Of a DNA stretch of 64,000 nt, positions 1-9,876 are shown piece by piece. The position numbers and the translations under genes were made by a program. Within the stretch, counting starts at the first letter, position 1; each line of letters starts with the position of its first letter. The notes under the pieces were generated by a model. It did no database searches and was not told the DNA's origin. It saw nothing but the letters and a program-made list of their open reading frames with translations. Source of the DNA: Pseudomonas sp. GD03919 (GTDB taxonomy: Bacteria; Pseudomonadota; Gammaproteobacteria; Pseudomonadales; Pseudomonadaceae); assembly GCF_029814935.1 (NCBI RefSeq), contig NZ_CP104582.1, forward strand, positions 1,364,001 to 1,428,000, written 5' to 3'.

Positions 1-1086
1 GCCCAGGCGCAGCGGCAGGTGGTCTTCGCCAGGGTCGCGGAAATACAGCTCGCCGAGCGTAGCCAGCAGCGGCTTCAAGCGGGCGAAGGGTAGGGCGATG
101 CGTTTGCCGCCCTGCGGCAGGCTGACCAGCAGGCGGTCTTCGTCGGCGCGCTGGGCCAGCGCTTCGGGCGCCAGCAGCCAGGGCGTGCGGCGGATGGCCT
201 GGAGCAGGATCGGCAGCAGGCTCAGGCGCTGGCCTTCGACTTCGATGCCCAGCTCCAGGTCGAACCAGTTCTGCTGCGGATCTTCCTCGACCTCGGCGTA
301 CCAGTCGTCGACCTCGGCGAGGTTGTACTGGAAGTCCGGGCGCATGTGGATTTGCCAGCCTTCGGCGCGCAACTGCGGCAACTGTTGCTGGACGAAATCC
401 AGCCAGTCGCGTTCGCGTTCCAGCTCGAACGGTTCGCCCGCTTCGGCCGGCAGCGCTTCGCTCTGGCGCAGGGCGACCTGCAGGCCGAGGTTCTCCAGGC
501 GCTTGCGCAGCGCGGCTTCGGCGGCGCCGTCACGGATCAGGCGCAGGTTGTGCTCTGCATCCAGGCGCTTGACCAGGTCCCTGGCCGGCTTGCCGAATAC
601 CTTGTGTCCGGCATAGTCGAAGGCCAGCGCCGCGCGGTGTTGGGTCTGCTCCTGCATGCGCCCCTTGCGCGCATCGAAATGCACGCGTACCTGGCTGCCC
701 AGGCTGAGGATGGCGGTAGGCGCGATACCTTCCAGGCGCGTTTCCGCCAGTTCCTTGTTGACCACGATGATGTCCGACAGGTCGCTACCTGCGCGCTGTT
801 GCGCTTCCAGGGTGAGCAGGGCGGCGGCTACATGCTTGCAGTTGAAACCCACCGGGCAGGTGCAGTGCCCGGTCACGTTCCATTTGCGCCCATAGGGGTG
901 CAGGGTAATGCGCTGCTGGTAGGTCTGCCCAGCGGAGCCACGGCAGTTGGCGAGCAGACTGTTGTCTTTGATGCTGAGCAGCTTGCTGCGTTTCTCCTCG
1001 GCGTAGCCGATGCCGCGACGCAGGTCACCGGCGCCGAATTCCGAGCGCCAGTCTTCCTGGCGGAGTTGGTGGATATCCAGGGGCAT
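1..1086 (-). CDS. SWIM zinc-finger SNF2-family helicase, N-terminal part (truncated by window edge)
   Basis: This is the first 362 codons of a longer minus-strand gene that runs off the left edge. The start ATG (1084-1086) opens MPLDIHQLRQEDWRSEFG. Around residue 75-90 there is a SWIM zinc-finger signature, C-x-C-(about 5)-C-x-H, read in HCTCPVGFNCKHVAAALL. In Pseudomonas such an N-terminal SWIM segment belongs to large (about 900 residue) SNF2/DEAD-like DNA helicases; that family assignment is from memory of the architecture. The ATPase motifs would lie outside the window, so helicase activity cannot be confirmed here. The rest of the visible part is an acidic and arginine-rich linker typical of these proteins. 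Confidence 0.75.
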   Translation of the reverse strand, partial: MPLDIHQLRQEDWRSEFGAGDLRRGIGYAEEKRSKLLSIKDNSLLANCRGSAGQTYQQRITLHPYGRKWNVTGHCTCPVGFNCKHVAAALLTLEAQQRAGSDLSDIIVVNKELAETRLEGIAPTAILSLGSQVRVHFDARKGRMQEQTQHRAALAFDYAGHKVFGKPARDLVKRLDAEHNLRLIRDGAAEAALRKRLENLGLQVALRQSEALPAEAGEPFELERERDWLDFVQQQLPQLRAEGWQIHMRPDFQYNLAEVDDWYAEVEEDPQQNWFDLELGIEVEGQRLSLLPILLQAIRRTPWLLAPEALAQRADEDRLLVSLPQGGKRIALPFARLKPLLATLGELYFRDPGEDHLPLRLG

Positions 1087-1227
1087 CAACGAAACCCCGA
1101 GGCAGAAATGAATGGGCGCATGACTGGGCCGTAGCAATGCAAAGCCGCAGATTTTCGCATAGCCGCGTGGCGATTAGCAGGCGTAGCCAGCAGATTGCCG
1201 ACAGCAGGCGGTCGCCCGGCTCCTGCC

Positions 1228-1597
1228 AGTTGCAGGCTGCGCGGTTCACGGTCGAGCAGGGCCACCGCGCCGAGGGCGAACTGTTTCTGCTCGATGTAAA
1301 GGTGGGCGAGTTGAATCTCGCCATTGATGACCCAGGCCGACTGGTGTTCGGCCGGCAGGATGCACAGTTTGTCCGGCGCGCCCTTGTTGCCCGGCTGCTC
1401 GCGGCGAAAGGTGCCGGTGCCGCCGGCCAGATAGCAGGACAGCGTGTGATGACTGGGCGTAGGTAGTCGCGCGCATCATGGGCATTGCTCTAGCGCGCCA
1501 AGGCCATGCCATTACCCAGCTCGGCCAAGGCGTGCAGGCACGTGTTGGGCGAGCGACTCATGCTCTGGAATACCTGCAGACGTTCGAATTGCGCCAT
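1228..1597 (-). pseudogene. Remnant of an AraC-family transcriptional regulator (N-terminal domain only)
   Basis: On the minus strand an ATG at 1595-1597, preceded by a good ribosome site (AGGGAGAAGG), opens MAQFERLQVFQSMSRSPNTC and reaches an in-frame TAG after 34 codons. Past the stop the reading continues as SNAHDARDYLRP, then needs a one-base shift to continue as HHTLSCYLAGGTGTFRREQP and further to LCILPAEHQSAWVINGEIQL, which resembles the ligand-binding domain of AraC-type regulators. The two C-terminal helix-turn-helix units are absent: sequence resembling the family ends near 1230 and the SWIM helicase gene begins at 1086. So there is one nonsense change, one frameshift and loss of the DNA-binding half. 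It should be non-functional. Confidence 0.6.
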
Positions 1598-1809
1598 CAC
1601 CTTCTCCCTGATGTGGCCATGCTACGCCTGCTGGCAGGCAAAACCAGTGATGCCATAAAAAGCGCAATTTTGCGCAAGGAGGGCTTCGTAATACCTGGCA
1701 CACCGTTGAATGGCAGCGGTTTTTTGCATGGAGCCAAGGCGCGGTGCAAGGACTCGGAGTATCGTGGCGACCATTCAGACAATGACCTGTATCCAGGATG
1801 CCGCACCCG

Positions 1810-4104
1810 ATGAAATACCTGCGCCAGTTCGCTCTCGTTTCTGCCCTGTTCGCCCCCAACTTGCTGGTCGCTGCGCCATCGATGGATGACAAGTCGGCTT
1901 TCATCGCCGACCTGGTAGGGCGCATGACTCTTGAGGAAAAGGTCGGCCAACTGCGCCTGATCAGCATCGGTGGCGACATGCCGCGCGAACGCATTCGCGA
2001 GGAAATGGCCGCGGGGCGCATCGGCGCCACCTTCAATTCGGTGGTGCGCCCGGAGAACCGTCCGATGCAGGAGGCTGCCTTGCGCAGCCGCCTGGGCATC
2101 CCGGTGTTCTTCGCCTACGACATCATCCATGGTCATCGCACCACCTTTCCCATCGGGCTGGGGGTGGCCTCGAGCTGGGACATTGCCGCCATCGAGAACA
2201 GTGCCCGGGTGGCGGCTTTCGAAGCCAGCGCCGACAGCCTGGACATGACCTTCGCGCCGACGGTGGACATTTCCCGCGATCCGCGCTGGGGGCGCACGTC
2301 CGAAGGCTTCGGTGAAGATCCCTACCTGGTGTCGCGTATTGCCGCAGCCATGGTGCGGGGTTACCAGGGGCAAGACCCCAGCGATCCGCAGCGCATCATG
2401 GCCAGCGTCAAACACTTTGCCCTGTACGGCGCGGTGGAGGGCGGGCGTGACTACAACGTGGTCGACATGAGCCCGATGCGCATGTACCAGGATTATCTGC
2501 CGCCTTATCGCGCCGCTATCGATGCCGGCGCGGGCGGGGTGATGGTCGCGCTCAACGCAATCAATGGCGTGCCGGCCTCGGCCAATACCTGGCTGCTGCG
2601 TGATCTGCTGCGCCGCGACTGGGGCTTCAAGGGCGTGGCGCTCAGCGACCATGGCGCGATCACCGAACTGCTGCGCCATGGTGTGGCTGCCGATGGTCGC
2701 GAGGCGGCCAAACTGGCGGTTACCGCAGGTGTCGGCATGAGCATGGCCGATACGCTCTACGATGAGGAACTGCCGGCGCTGGTGCGCAGCGGCGCGGTGC
2801 CGCAGCGCGTGCTGGATGAAGCCGTTACCCATGTGCTGAACACCAAGTACGACCTGGGGCTGTTCCATGATCCGTTCCGCCGCATCGGCCGCGCCGAGGA
2901 CGATCCTGCTGATGTGAATGCCGAAAGCCGCCTGCACCGCGCCGATGCACGGGCCATGGCGCGTGACTCGCTGGTGCTGCTGGAAAACCATGGCGATACC
3001 CTGCCGCTGAGCAAGAACACCACCGTCGCGTTGATCGGGCCGCTGGCCGATTCGCCGGTGGATATGCTCGGCAGTTGGTCGGCGGTCGGTGTGGCTGAGC
3101 AGGCGGTAACGTTGCGCCAGGGTATGCAGGCCGCGCTCGAAGGCGAGGGCAAACTGCTCTATGTCCTGGGCGCCAACGTCACCGATGATGCCCATGTGAT
3201 CAATTACCTCAACCAGCTCAACTGGGATCGCCCGGAAGTGGTGCTGGACAAGCGCACACCACAGGCGATGCTGGAAGAGGCTGTGCGTGTGGCTTCCCAG
3301 GCCGACGTCATCGTCGCGGCGGTGGGTGAGGCGCGGGGGATGTCCCACGAGTCGTCCAGCCGCACCCGCCTGGATCTGCCGGACAGCCAGCAGGCGCTGC
3401 TGCGTGCGCTCAAAGCCACCGGCAAACCGCTGGTGCTGGTGCTGATGAACGGCCGGCCGCTGGCATTGAGCTGGGAGAAGGACAACGCCGACGCGATGCT
3501 GGAAACCTGGTACAGCGGTATCGAAGGTGGTCATGCCATCGCTGATGTACTGTTCGGCGAGCACAACCCGTCGGGCAAGCTGCCGATCACCTTCCCGCGC
3601 TCGGTTGGGCAGATTCCCACCTACTACAATCATCTGCGCCTGGGCCGTCCGTATACACCCGGCACGCCGGGTAACTACACCTCGCAGTATTTCGAGGAGC
3701 CCAACGGCCCGCTGTATCCGTTTGGCTACGGTTTGAGTTACAGCGACTTCCAGCTGTCGGCACCGAAACTGTCTGCCGAACGCATGCACGCGGATGAGAA
3801 GATTCGCGTCAGCGTCACGCTGAAGAACACCGGGTCACGGGCTGGCGCCACCGTGGTGCAGCTGTATCTGCACGATGAGGCCGCGTCGGTGATCCGTCCG
3901 GTGAAGGAACTCAAGGATTTTCGCAGGGTCAAGCTTGAGGCAGGCGAAACGCGTGAGCTGAGTTTCGAGATCGACGAAGCCATGCTGCGTTTCTACAACG
4001 CCAGCCTGCAGCATGTCAGCGAGCCAGGTGCCTTCCGTGTTCAGCTCGGGCTGGATTCGCAGAGCGTGCAGGAGGCGCGTTTCGAACTGTTGCCACGCCA
4101 ATGA
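1810..4104 (+). CDS. bglX: Periplasmic beta-glucosidase, glycoside hydrolase family 3
   Basis: A 764-residue protein, essentially the length of E. coli BglX. The chosen ATG (1810) lies 11 bases after an AGGA and gives a classic signal peptide (MKYLRQFALVSALFAPNLLVA-A), pointing to the periplasm; an ATG at 1798 is in frame but has its AGG directly adjacent. The GH3 N-terminal barrel carries the nucleophile motif GVALSDHGAI (the Asp, about residue 280), preceded by the substrate-side KHFALYG. The second alpha/beta domain and a C-terminal fibronectin-III-like domain (VSVTLKNTGSRAGATVVQLY) follow. The enzyme releases terminal glucose from beta-glucosides. It sits upstream of the glucan operon opgGH, so trimming of periplasmic glucans is a possible but unproven link. 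Confidence 0.93.
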   Translation: MKYLRQFALVSALFAPNLLVAAPSMDDKSAFIADLVGRMTLEEKVGQLRLISIGGDMPRERIREEMAAGRIGATFNSVVRPENRPMQEAALRSRLGIPVFFAYDIIHGHRTTFPIGLGVASSWDIAAIENSARVAAFEASADSLDMTFAPTVDISRDPRWGRTSEGFGEDPYLVSRIAAAMVRGYQGQDPSDPQRIMASVKHFALYGAVEGGRDYNVVDMSPMRMYQDYLPPYRAAIDAGAGGVMVALNAINGVPASANTWLLRDLLRRDWGFKGVALSDHGAITELLRHGVAADGREAAKLAVTAGVGMSMADTLYDEELPALVRSGAVPQRVLDEAVTHVLNTKYDLGLFHDPFRRIGRAEDDPADVNAESRLHRADARAMARDSLVLLENHGDTLPLSKNTTVALIGPLADSPVDMLGSWSAVGVAEQAVTLRQGMQAALEGEGKLLYVLGANVTDDAHVINYLNQLNWDRPEVVLDKRTPQAMLEEAVRVASQADVIVAAVGEARGMSHESSSRTRLDLPDSQQALLRALKATGKPLVLVLMNGRPLALSWEKDNADAMLETWYSGIEGGHAIADVLFGEHNPSGKLPITFPRSVGQIPTYYNHLRLGRPYTPGTPGNYTSQYFEEPNGPLYPFGYGLSYSDFQLSAPKLSAERMHADEKIRVSVTLKNTGSRAGATVVQLYLHDEAASVIRPVKELKDFRRVKLEAGETRELSFEIDEAMLRFYNASLQHVSEPGAFRVQLGLDSQSVQEARFELLPRQ

Positions 4105-4340
4105 GGGCGTGGCCCAAGGAGGCGAAAAATATACTCGCGCGAGCACCTGTGCCGGACTTCACGATCTGGTAATAATGCGCAGAAAGAATCCGCGCATGCG
4201 GGGATGTCGCCGTCCGGCTGACTACCTGTATCGCGCTCGCGTTGTCTTTGCATCATTCGCCTGATTTCAACTCGCGCAGCGACCGCCTGATGGGCTGGCC
4301 GCTGCCCGTCAGTACGTGTTGCCCTGGAGGTTGTGTGTCG

Positions 4341-5900
4341 ATGAGTCGTTGTTCTGGAACCCGTATGGGCAAGGCCGGCAAGCTGGCCCTCTGCGTGCTC
4401 CCGCTGTTGTTCGCTGCCCAGAGCTGGGCCTTCGATCTGGATGATGTGGCGGTCAAGGCCAAGGCTTTGGCTGCAGAAGGCTACAGTGCCCCGCAAAGCC
4501 AGTTGCCCGCTTCGCTGCGTGAGCTGCCGTTCGCCGGCTATCAAAAGGTGCGCTTCCTCGAAGAGAAGGCACACTGGGCGGATGGCAAGACGCCGTTTCG
4601 GCTGTACTTCTTCCACCAGGGCATGCACTTCGATGTGCCGGTGAAGATCAATGAGGTGACCGCCGAGGGTACTCGCGAGATCAAGTACGACCCGTCGATG
4701 TTCGACTTCGGCGACCTCAATCTGAACCCGGACGACCTCAAGGATCTCGGTTTTGCCGGCTTCAAGGTCATCAACGAGATCAATGCCAAAGGTACGCACG
4801 ACGAAGTGATGAGCGTGCTCGGCGCCAGCTACTTCCGCATCGTCGGCAAGGGGCAGGTGTTCGGTCTTTCCGCACGCGGTCTGGCCATCGACACGGCGCT
4901 GCCATCGGGTGAGGAATTTCCGCGTTTCACCGAATTCTGGATCGAAAAGCCACAGCCCGACCGCCGCAGCCTGGTGATCTACGCATTGCTTGACTCGCCA
5001 CGGGCCACCGGCGCCTACCGCATGGAAATCAAACCGGGCCGCGACAGCGTGCTCGACGTGCAATCGAAGGTCTACCTGCGCGAGAACGTCGAGAAACTCG
5101 GCATCGCGCCGCTGACCAGCATGTACCTGTTCGGTGCCAACCAACCCTGGCCACGCCCCAACTACCGTCCGCAACTGCATGATTCCGAAGGCCTGGGGAT
5201 TCATGCCGGCAACGGCGAGTGGATCTGGCGTCCGCTGAACAACCCGCAGCGCCTGAATGTCAGCAGCTACCGTATCGACAACCCGCGTGGTTTCGGCCTG
5301 ATGCAGCGCAGTCGTGATTTCAGCCAGTATCAGGATCTCGATGATCGCTACGAGCTGCGGCCGAGCGGCTGGGTGGAGACCGTCGGTGATTGGGGTGCCG
5401 GCCATGTCGAGCTGGTGGAAATTCCCACCCCGGATGAAACCAACGACAACATCGTCGCCCTGTGGCGCCCGGAAAAGCTGCCTGCGCCGGGTGAGGCGCT
5501 GGATGTGGCCTATCGTCTGCATTTCAGTCGTGACGAGGCCAAACTGCACGACCCGCAACTGGCCATGGTCAGTCAGACCCGTCTGTCGGAGGGTGATATC
5601 AAGCAGGCCAACCTGATTCGCCAGGCCGATGGCAGCACCGCGCTGGTGATCGATTTTGTCGGTAAGGAACTGGCCAAGCGCTCGCCTGATGCGGCACCGC
5701 AGGTACAGGTCAGTGTCGATGACAACGCCGAGTTGCTGGAAGAGAACCTGCGTTACAACCCGGTGAGCAAAGGCTGGCGTCTGTTGCTGCGGGTCAAGAT
5801 CAAGGACCCGGCGCAGCCGGTGGAGATGCGTGCCGCGCTGGTCGAGGACGGCAAGCCTGTGTCGGAAACCTGGAGCTATCAGCTGCCTTCTCATGAATAA
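4341..5900 (+). CDS. opgG: Osmoregulated periplasmic glucan biosynthesis protein G
   Basis: A 519-residue periplasmic protein with strong similarity along its length to E. coli MdoG/OpgG, including the blocks [48 protein letters not shown] and ETWSYQLP at the C-terminus. OpgG acts with OpgH in making and branching the beta-1,2/1,6-linked glucans of the periplasm. The ATG at 4341 follows GGAGG (4327-4330) by 10 bases and gives a signal peptide ending ...[15 protein letters not shown]; a GTG at 4335 is an alternative with tighter spacing. The stop codon overlaps the start of opgH by 8 bases, so the two are translated as an operon. Confidence 0.95.
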   Translation: MSRCSGTRMGKAGKLALCVLPLLFAAQSWAFDLDDVAVKAKALAAEGYSAPQSQLPASLRELPFAGYQKVRFLEEKAHWADGKTPFRLYFFHQGMHFDVPVKINEVTAEGTREIKYDPSMFDFGDLNLNPDDLKDLGFAGFKVINEINAKGTHDEVMSVLGASYFRIVGKGQVFGLSARGLAIDTALPSGEEFPRFTEFWIEKPQPDRRSLVIYALLDSPRATGAYRMEIKPGRDSVLDVQSKVYLRENVEKLGIAPLTSMYLFGANQPWPRPNYRPQLHDSEGLGIHAGNGEWIWRPLNNPQRLNVSSYRIDNPRGFGLMQRSRDFSQYQDLDDRYELRPSGWVETVGDWGAGHVELVEIPTPDETNDNIVALWRPEKLPAPGEALDVAYRLHFSRDEAKLHDPQLAMVSQTRLSEGDIKQANLIRQADGSTALVIDFVGKELAKRSPDAAPQVQVSVDDNAELLEENLRYNPVSKGWRLLLRVKIKDPAQPVEMRAALVEDGKPVSETWSYQLPSHE

Positions 5901-8433
5901 CAGCCTAGACGCTACTCAGATCCAGGATTACCTGGGCGAACTACCGCTCGATCATGAGCGCCGGCAAGCACTGGCTCATCGCCTGGAAGAGCAGGGCGGC
6001 GATTTTGCCACCCTGCATCGTGCCCTGCACGAGGACGACCTTGCGGCCGCCGAGCCTCAGGACGAAACCCGCGAGATGCTCGAGTCGGTGCCGGCCCGCC
6101 TGGCGCTGGGCTGGCCGGATGCACTTGAGCGTGGCTGCCGCATCGTCCGGGATCATCAGGGCCGGCCCACCATCGATTCGACGCCGCCGATCAAGCGCAC
6201 GCGCATGGTGCCGGAGCCCTGGCAGATCAACATCCTCGATCGTGGCTGGCGTCGCTTGAAAGGCGAAAAGCCGGCACCACGACCCCGCACGCGCGAGAGC
6301 GAGGACTTTACCGAGGAGCGCTGGCGGCATGTCGCGGCGGTGCGCCGCACGGCGCTGTTGGTGCTGATGATCGCGCAGACCGTGGTCGCCACCTGGTACA
6401 TGAAATCGGTACTGCCCTATCAGGGTTGGTCGCTGGTCGATCTGGGCCTGGTATTCGAGCAGCCGTTGCACGAGTCGGCGCGGCAGATTCTGCCTTATGT
6501 GGTGCAGACCAGCATTCTGGCGCTGTTCGCCCTGTTGTTCTGCTGGGTGTCGATGGGCTTCTGGACTGCGCTGATGGGCTTCTTCCAGTTGCTCAAGGGC
6601 CGCGATCGTTACAGCATCTCGGCCAGCAGCTGCGGTGATGAACCCATTTCACCCCGGGCGCGCACTGCGCTGGTCATGCCGATTGCCAACGAGCATGTCC
6701 CTCGGGTGTTTGCCGGTCTGCGGGCGACCTTCGAATCGCTCAAGGCTACCGGGCAACTGGAGCATTTCGATTTCTTCATCCTCAGTGACAGTAACGACCC
6801 GGATATCTGCGTCGCCGAACAGCAGGCCTGGATGGAGCTGTGCAGTGAGGTGGAAGGCTTCGACCATATCTTCTACCGCCGTCGTCGCCGTCGGGTGAAG
6901 CGCAAGAGCGGCAACATCGACGACTTCTGCCGGCGCTGGGGTAGCAACTACCGCTACATGGTGGTGCTCGATGCCGACAGCGTGATGAGCGGTGAATGCC
7001 TGACCCGCCTGGTGCGCCTGATGGAGGCCAACCCGGGTGCCGGCATCATCCAGACCGCGCCCAAGGCATCGGGCATGGACACCCTCTATGCGCGCCTGCA
7101 ACAGTTTGCCACCAGCGTCTATGGGCCGCTGTTCACCGCCGGCCTCAACTTCTGGCAACTGGGTGAGTCGCACTACTGGGGCCACAACGCAATCATCCGG
7201 GTCAAACCCTTTATCGAGCACTGCGCCCTGGCGCCGCTGCCGGGCACCGGTTCCTTCGCTGGCGCGATCCTCTCCCACGACTTCGTCGAGGCCGCGCTGA
7301 TGCGCCGCGCTGGCTGGGGTGTGTGGATCGCCTACGACCTGCCGGGCAGCTATGAAGAGTTGCCGCCGAACCTGCTCGACGAGCTCAAGCGCGACCGCCG
7401 CTGGTGCCATGGCAACCTGATGAACTTCCGCCTGTTCCTGGTGCGCGGCATGCATGCGGTGCATCGGGTGGTGTTCCTCACCGGGGTCATGTCGTACCTG
7501 TCGGCGCCGCTGTGGCTGCTGTTTCTGCTGCTCTCGACCTGCCTGCTGGCGATCCATACGCTGATGGTGCCGGAGTATTTCCTGCAGCCCAACCAGCTCT
7601 ATCCGCTGTGGCCACGCTGGCAACCGGAAGAGGCAGTGGCGCTGTTCTCGGCGACCATGACCCTGCTGTTCCTGCCCAAGCTGCTCAGCGTGCTGCTGAT
7701 CTGGATCAAGGGCGCCGAAGCCTACGGTGGGCGCACGCGGGTACTGTTGTCGATGCTGCTGGAGGCGTCCTGCTCGGTGCTGCTGGCGCCGGTGCGCATG
7801 CTGTTCCACAGCCTGTTCGTCACCGCTGCCTTCCTCGGTTGGTCGGTGCAGTGGAACTCGCCGCAGCGTGTGGATGATTCCACGCCCTGGAGCGAAGCCT
7901 TTCGTCGTCACGGCAGCCAGGTGCTGATCGGGATCAGCTGGACGGCACTGGTGGCCTGGCTCAACCCGGACTTCCTCTGGTGGCTGGCGCCCATCGTGGT
8001 GTCGCTGGTGCTGTCGCCGGTGGTCTCGGTGCTGACCAGCCGCACGGCACCGGGGCTGGCGGCACGGCGTAGCAAGCTGTTCCTGATTCCCGAAGAGCAC
8101 AAGGTGCCAGTGGAGCTGAGCAACACTGCCGAGTACGAGCAATTGAACAGCTCGCGGGCTCTGCGCAAGGGCTTCCTGCGTGCAGTGGTCGACCCGCTGT
8201 ACAACGCCCTGGTCTGCGCCATGGCCCGGGCGCGCCACGCCAAGGTGGTGCCGGCTGCCGAGGCGCTGCGTGATGAGCGTATCGAGGAAATCCTCAATGC
8301 CGGGCCGCAAGGCAAGGTCGAGGCGACCCGCTGGCGCCTGCTCAACGACCCCGACGGTATGGCGCGCCTGCATGCGCGCATCTGGCAGGAACCGCAATAT
8401 CGCGCCTGGCGCGAAGCGCTACGCGATGCCTGA
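5893..8433 (+). CDS. opgH: Glucans biosynthesis glucosyltransferase H (inner-membrane GT2)
   Basis: An 846-residue membrane glucosyltransferase that polymerises glucose from UDP-glucose and exports the chain across the inner membrane. The start ATG overlaps the opgG stop (ATGAATAA). The order is: a cytosolic N-terminus with two membrane segments (about residues 155-240), a GT2 catalytic domain with [20 protein letters not shown] (the DAD metal site) and [11 protein letters not shown] (the R-x-x-RW type motif), then several more membrane segments and a long basic C-terminal tail. Length fits Pseudomonas OpgH. Acyl carrier protein is a known partner of the E. coli enzyme. It forms one unit with opgG. 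Confidence 0.95.
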   Translation: MNNSLDATQIQDYLGELPLDHERRQALAHRLEEQGGDFATLHRALHEDDLAAAEPQDETREMLESVPARLALGWPDALERGCRIVRDHQGRPTIDSTPPIKRTRMVPEPWQINILDRGWRRLKGEKPAPRPRTRESEDFTEERWRHVAAVRRTALLVLMIAQTVVATWYMKSVLPYQGWSLVDLGLVFEQPLHESARQILPYVVQTSILALFALLFCWVSMGFWTALMGFFQLLKGRDRYSISASSCGDEPISPRARTALVMPIANEHVPRVFAGLRATFESLKATGQLEHFDFFILSDSNDPDICVAEQQAWMELCSEVEGFDHIFYRRRRRRVKRKSGNIDDFCRRWGSNYRYMVVLDADSVMSGECLTRLVRLMEANPGAGIIQTAPKASGMDTLYARLQQFATSVYGPLFTAGLNFWQLGESHYWGHNAIIRVKPFIEHCALAPLPGTGSFAGAILSHDFVEAALMRRAGWGVWIAYDLPGSYEELPPNLLDELKRDRRWCHGNLMNFRLFLVRGMHAVHRVVFLTGVMSYLSAPLWLLFLLLSTCLLAIHTLMVPEYFLQPNQLYPLWPRWQPEEAVALFSATMTLLFLPKLLSVLLIWIKGAEAYGGRTRVLLSMLLEASCSVLLAPVRMLFHSLFVTAAFLGWSVQWNSPQRVDDSTPWSEAFRRHGSQVLIGISWTALVAWLNPDFLWWLAPIVVSLVLSPVVSVLTSRTAPGLAARRSKLFLIPEEHKVPVELSNTAEYEQLNSSRALRKGFLRAVVDPLYNALVCAMARARHAKVVPAAEALRDERIEEILNAGPQGKVEATRWRLLNDPDGMARLHARIWQEPQYRAWREALRDA

Positions 8434-8440
8434 TCAGTAC

Positions 8441-8469
8441 GCCACGCCCGCAGTCGTCGGGGGCGTGGC
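8441..8469 (+). terminator. Hairpin after opgH
   Basis: An inverted repeat of nine bases (GCCACGCCC at 8441-8449, GGGCGTGGC at 8461-8469) starts seven bases after the opgH stop. It lacks a proper T-run (only a CTTT follows), so it may slow or end transcription of opgGH, or simply protect the 3' end. Confidence 0.4.
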
Positions 8470-8612
8470 GTGATGCCTTTCTGACATATCCGTTAACATC
8501 TGCAGGCGCAGTCTCGTGCTGCTGCACGGCACCATTGCGTCTGGAACGGGTCTTTGCCAACGATTGGTGGCCCGAACACCGTGTTCGGTGATGACATTGA
8601 AGAGGATCCACG

Positions 8613-9143
8613 ATGTCGAATCTGCATGATTGCGCGCAGCGCTATGGCTCGGTTACACGCCTGCTGCACTGGGGGATGGCCATTGTGCTGGGGTGGCAGT
8701 TCGTCACCGTTCTGGCCCATGTCCTGCTGGAAGACAGCGCGCTGGATAAATTCCTCTGGGGGACGCACAAGGCGACCGGGCTGTTGCTCATGGTGCTGGT
8801 GGTGATTCGCCTGCTCTGGGCGCTGTACAACAGCAGCCGCCGGTCGGCCCCAGTCAGCACACTGGCACGCTTCGGCCATCTGGCGTTGTATGGCCTGCTG
8901 TTCGTGATTCCCTTTGTCGCGCTGCTGCGTCAGTACGGCTCGGGCCGTGAGTTCGTGGCATTCGGCATGACCGTCATGCCCGGTTTTGACGGCAAGATCG
9001 AGTGGATGATCGCTCCAGCCGGTCTGCTGCATGGCAACCTGGGCTGGCTGTTGCTGTTCATGGTGATTGGCCATGCCGCCATGGCCTTTGTCCATCGCCG
9101 CCAGGGCGGTGAGGATGTATTGGCGCGAATGATCGGTCGCTGA
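8613..9143 (+). CDS. Cytochrome b561 family protein
   Basis: A 176-residue integral membrane protein with four predicted helices. It has the family's conserved histidines: RLLHWGMAIVLGWQ in helix 1, WGTHKATGLLLMVLVVIRLLW in helix 2, and GLLHGNLGWLLLFMVIGHAAMAFVH near the end, giving ligands for two b-type hemes. These cytochromes pass electrons from quinol, in E. coli CybB/YodB/YceJ, including to superoxide in CybB. Its own spacing (180 bases after opgH, beyond a hairpin) suggests a separate transcript. The exact subfamily and electron acceptor cannot be told from sequence alone. Confidence 0.85.
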   Translation: MSNLHDCAQRYGSVTRLLHWGMAIVLGWQFVTVLAHVLLEDSALDKFLWGTHKATGLLLMVLVVIRLLWALYNSSRRSAPVSTLARFGHLALYGLLFVIPFVALLRQYGSGREFVAFGMTVMPGFDGKIEWMIAPAGLLHGNLGWLLLFMVIGHAAMAFVHRRQGGEDVLARMIGR

Positions 9144-9153
9144 AGCAGTCGTC

Positions 9154-9218
9154 TATGGCGAATGTCTTACAGGCGATAACGGCAACCGCCGTTGCCCGCG
9201 CGGGCCGATCACTAATCT
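9154..9218 (+). promoter_or_regulatory. Possible GacA upstream activating site and promoter of the Rsm-like RNA
   Basis: At 9154-9171 the sequence TATGGCGAATGTCTTACA matches the right half and the central AT of the known GacA site TGTAAG-NNATNN-CTTACA, while the left half matches in only two of six bases. A TTGCCC (9192-9197) and TAATCT (9213-9218) could serve as weak -35 and -10 elements with a short spacer. The site centre is about 63 bases before the proposed RNA start, the usual distance at rsmY and rsmZ. Confidence 0.45.
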
Positions 9219-9225
9219 ACACCCA

Positions 9226-9332
9226 TCCCCTGCAGCGACGGATCGCTGAGGATTACGGAAGATGACCATGCCAGGAAGGCTGCCGACAGGATGTTGGATG
9301 GTTGAGAAGAAACCCGCTTCGGCGGTTTTTTT
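9226..9332 (+). ncRNA. Candidate RsmX/Y/Z-type small RNA (CsrA/RsmA/RsmE sponge)
   Basis: This stretch has no reading frame but holds six GGA triplets within 60 bases: 9240, 9250, 9257, 9274, 9289 and 9296. The first sits as ANGGA in the loop of a perfect six-base-pair stem (CAGCGA at 9233-9238, CGGA loop, TCGCTG at 9243-9248), the ideal RsmE/CsrA site. Others lie between short stems (GCC-AGGAA-GGC; ACA-GGA-TGT). It ends in an intrinsic terminator, CCGC-TTCG-GCGG plus seven T (9314-9332). GGA-loop arrays, a terminator and a GacA-like upstream site are hallmarks of the Gac/Rsm RNAs, which sequester translational repressors. The 5' end is estimated. Which of RsmX, RsmY, RsmZ or RsmV it equals is not decided here. 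Confidence 0.65.
9314..9332 (+). terminator. Intrinsic terminator of the Rsm-like RNA
   Basis: A four-base-pair CCGC/GCGG stem closed by a TTCG tetraloop, extended below a C/T mismatch by AAA/TTT pairs, is followed by seven T. It ends the GGA-rich transcript. Confidence 0.75.
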
Positions 9333-9418
9333 GTTGCCTGTAAAAAGTGCCAGGTCATAACGAGAGCCTGATCAATCGCCTAGCTCCAGCGTTTTAGGCG
9401 TGGCGCTGACCTGAAAAG

Positions 9419-9845
9419 CTTCGCCCCGAGGCGGGGCTCCTACGCCGGGCTGCTTTTGGTGCTTCAAGTGGACGAAGCCCGACGTCATGCCGCGAACCCG
9501 TAGGAGCGGCGCCTCGCCGCGAATCTGCGCGGCGCTGACGCCAACAGCTTCGCCCCGAGGCGGGGCTCCTACGCCAGACTGCTTTTGGTGCTGCAATTGG
9601 ACGAAGCCCGACGTCATGCCGCGAACCCGTAGGAGCGGCGCCCCGCCGCGAATCTGCGCGGCGCTGACGCCAACAGCTTCGCCCCGAGGCGGGGCTCCTA
9701 CGCCGGACTGCTTTTGGTGCTTCAATTGGACGAAGCCCGACGTCATGCCGCGATCCCGGAGCGGCGCCTCGCCGCGAATCTGCGCCGCGCTGACGCCAAC
9801 AGCTTCGCTCCGGGGCGGGGCTCCTACGCCAGACTGCTTTGTGAG
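9419..9845. repeat. Tandem array of a 129-bp unit built from two inverted REP elements
   Basis: The unit begins with CTTCGCCCCGAGGCGGGGCT and starts again at 9548, 9677 and 9803, giving periods of 129, 129 and 126 bases; the fourth copy is partial and more diverged. Each unit contains two facing palindromic REP parts, one reading towards CTCCTACG and the other GTAGGAGCGGC, separated by about 50 bases of unique-looking spacer. It is therefore a BIME-like array amplified in tandem. Open frames through it (for example 9487-10140) arise from the repeats. Confidence 0.85.
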
Positions 9846-9876
9846 TCTCTTGGGCGCGGAGTATTCGCCGGGCGTT

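Noticed and set aside
1597..3789. A 730-codon open frame opposite bglX
   Set aside because: Antisense to a clear GH3 enzyme; no recognisable motif.
9419..9845. CRISPR array
   Set aside because: The units are 129 bases long with conserved spacers and internal REP palindromes; there are no short direct repeats with unique spacers and no cas genes.
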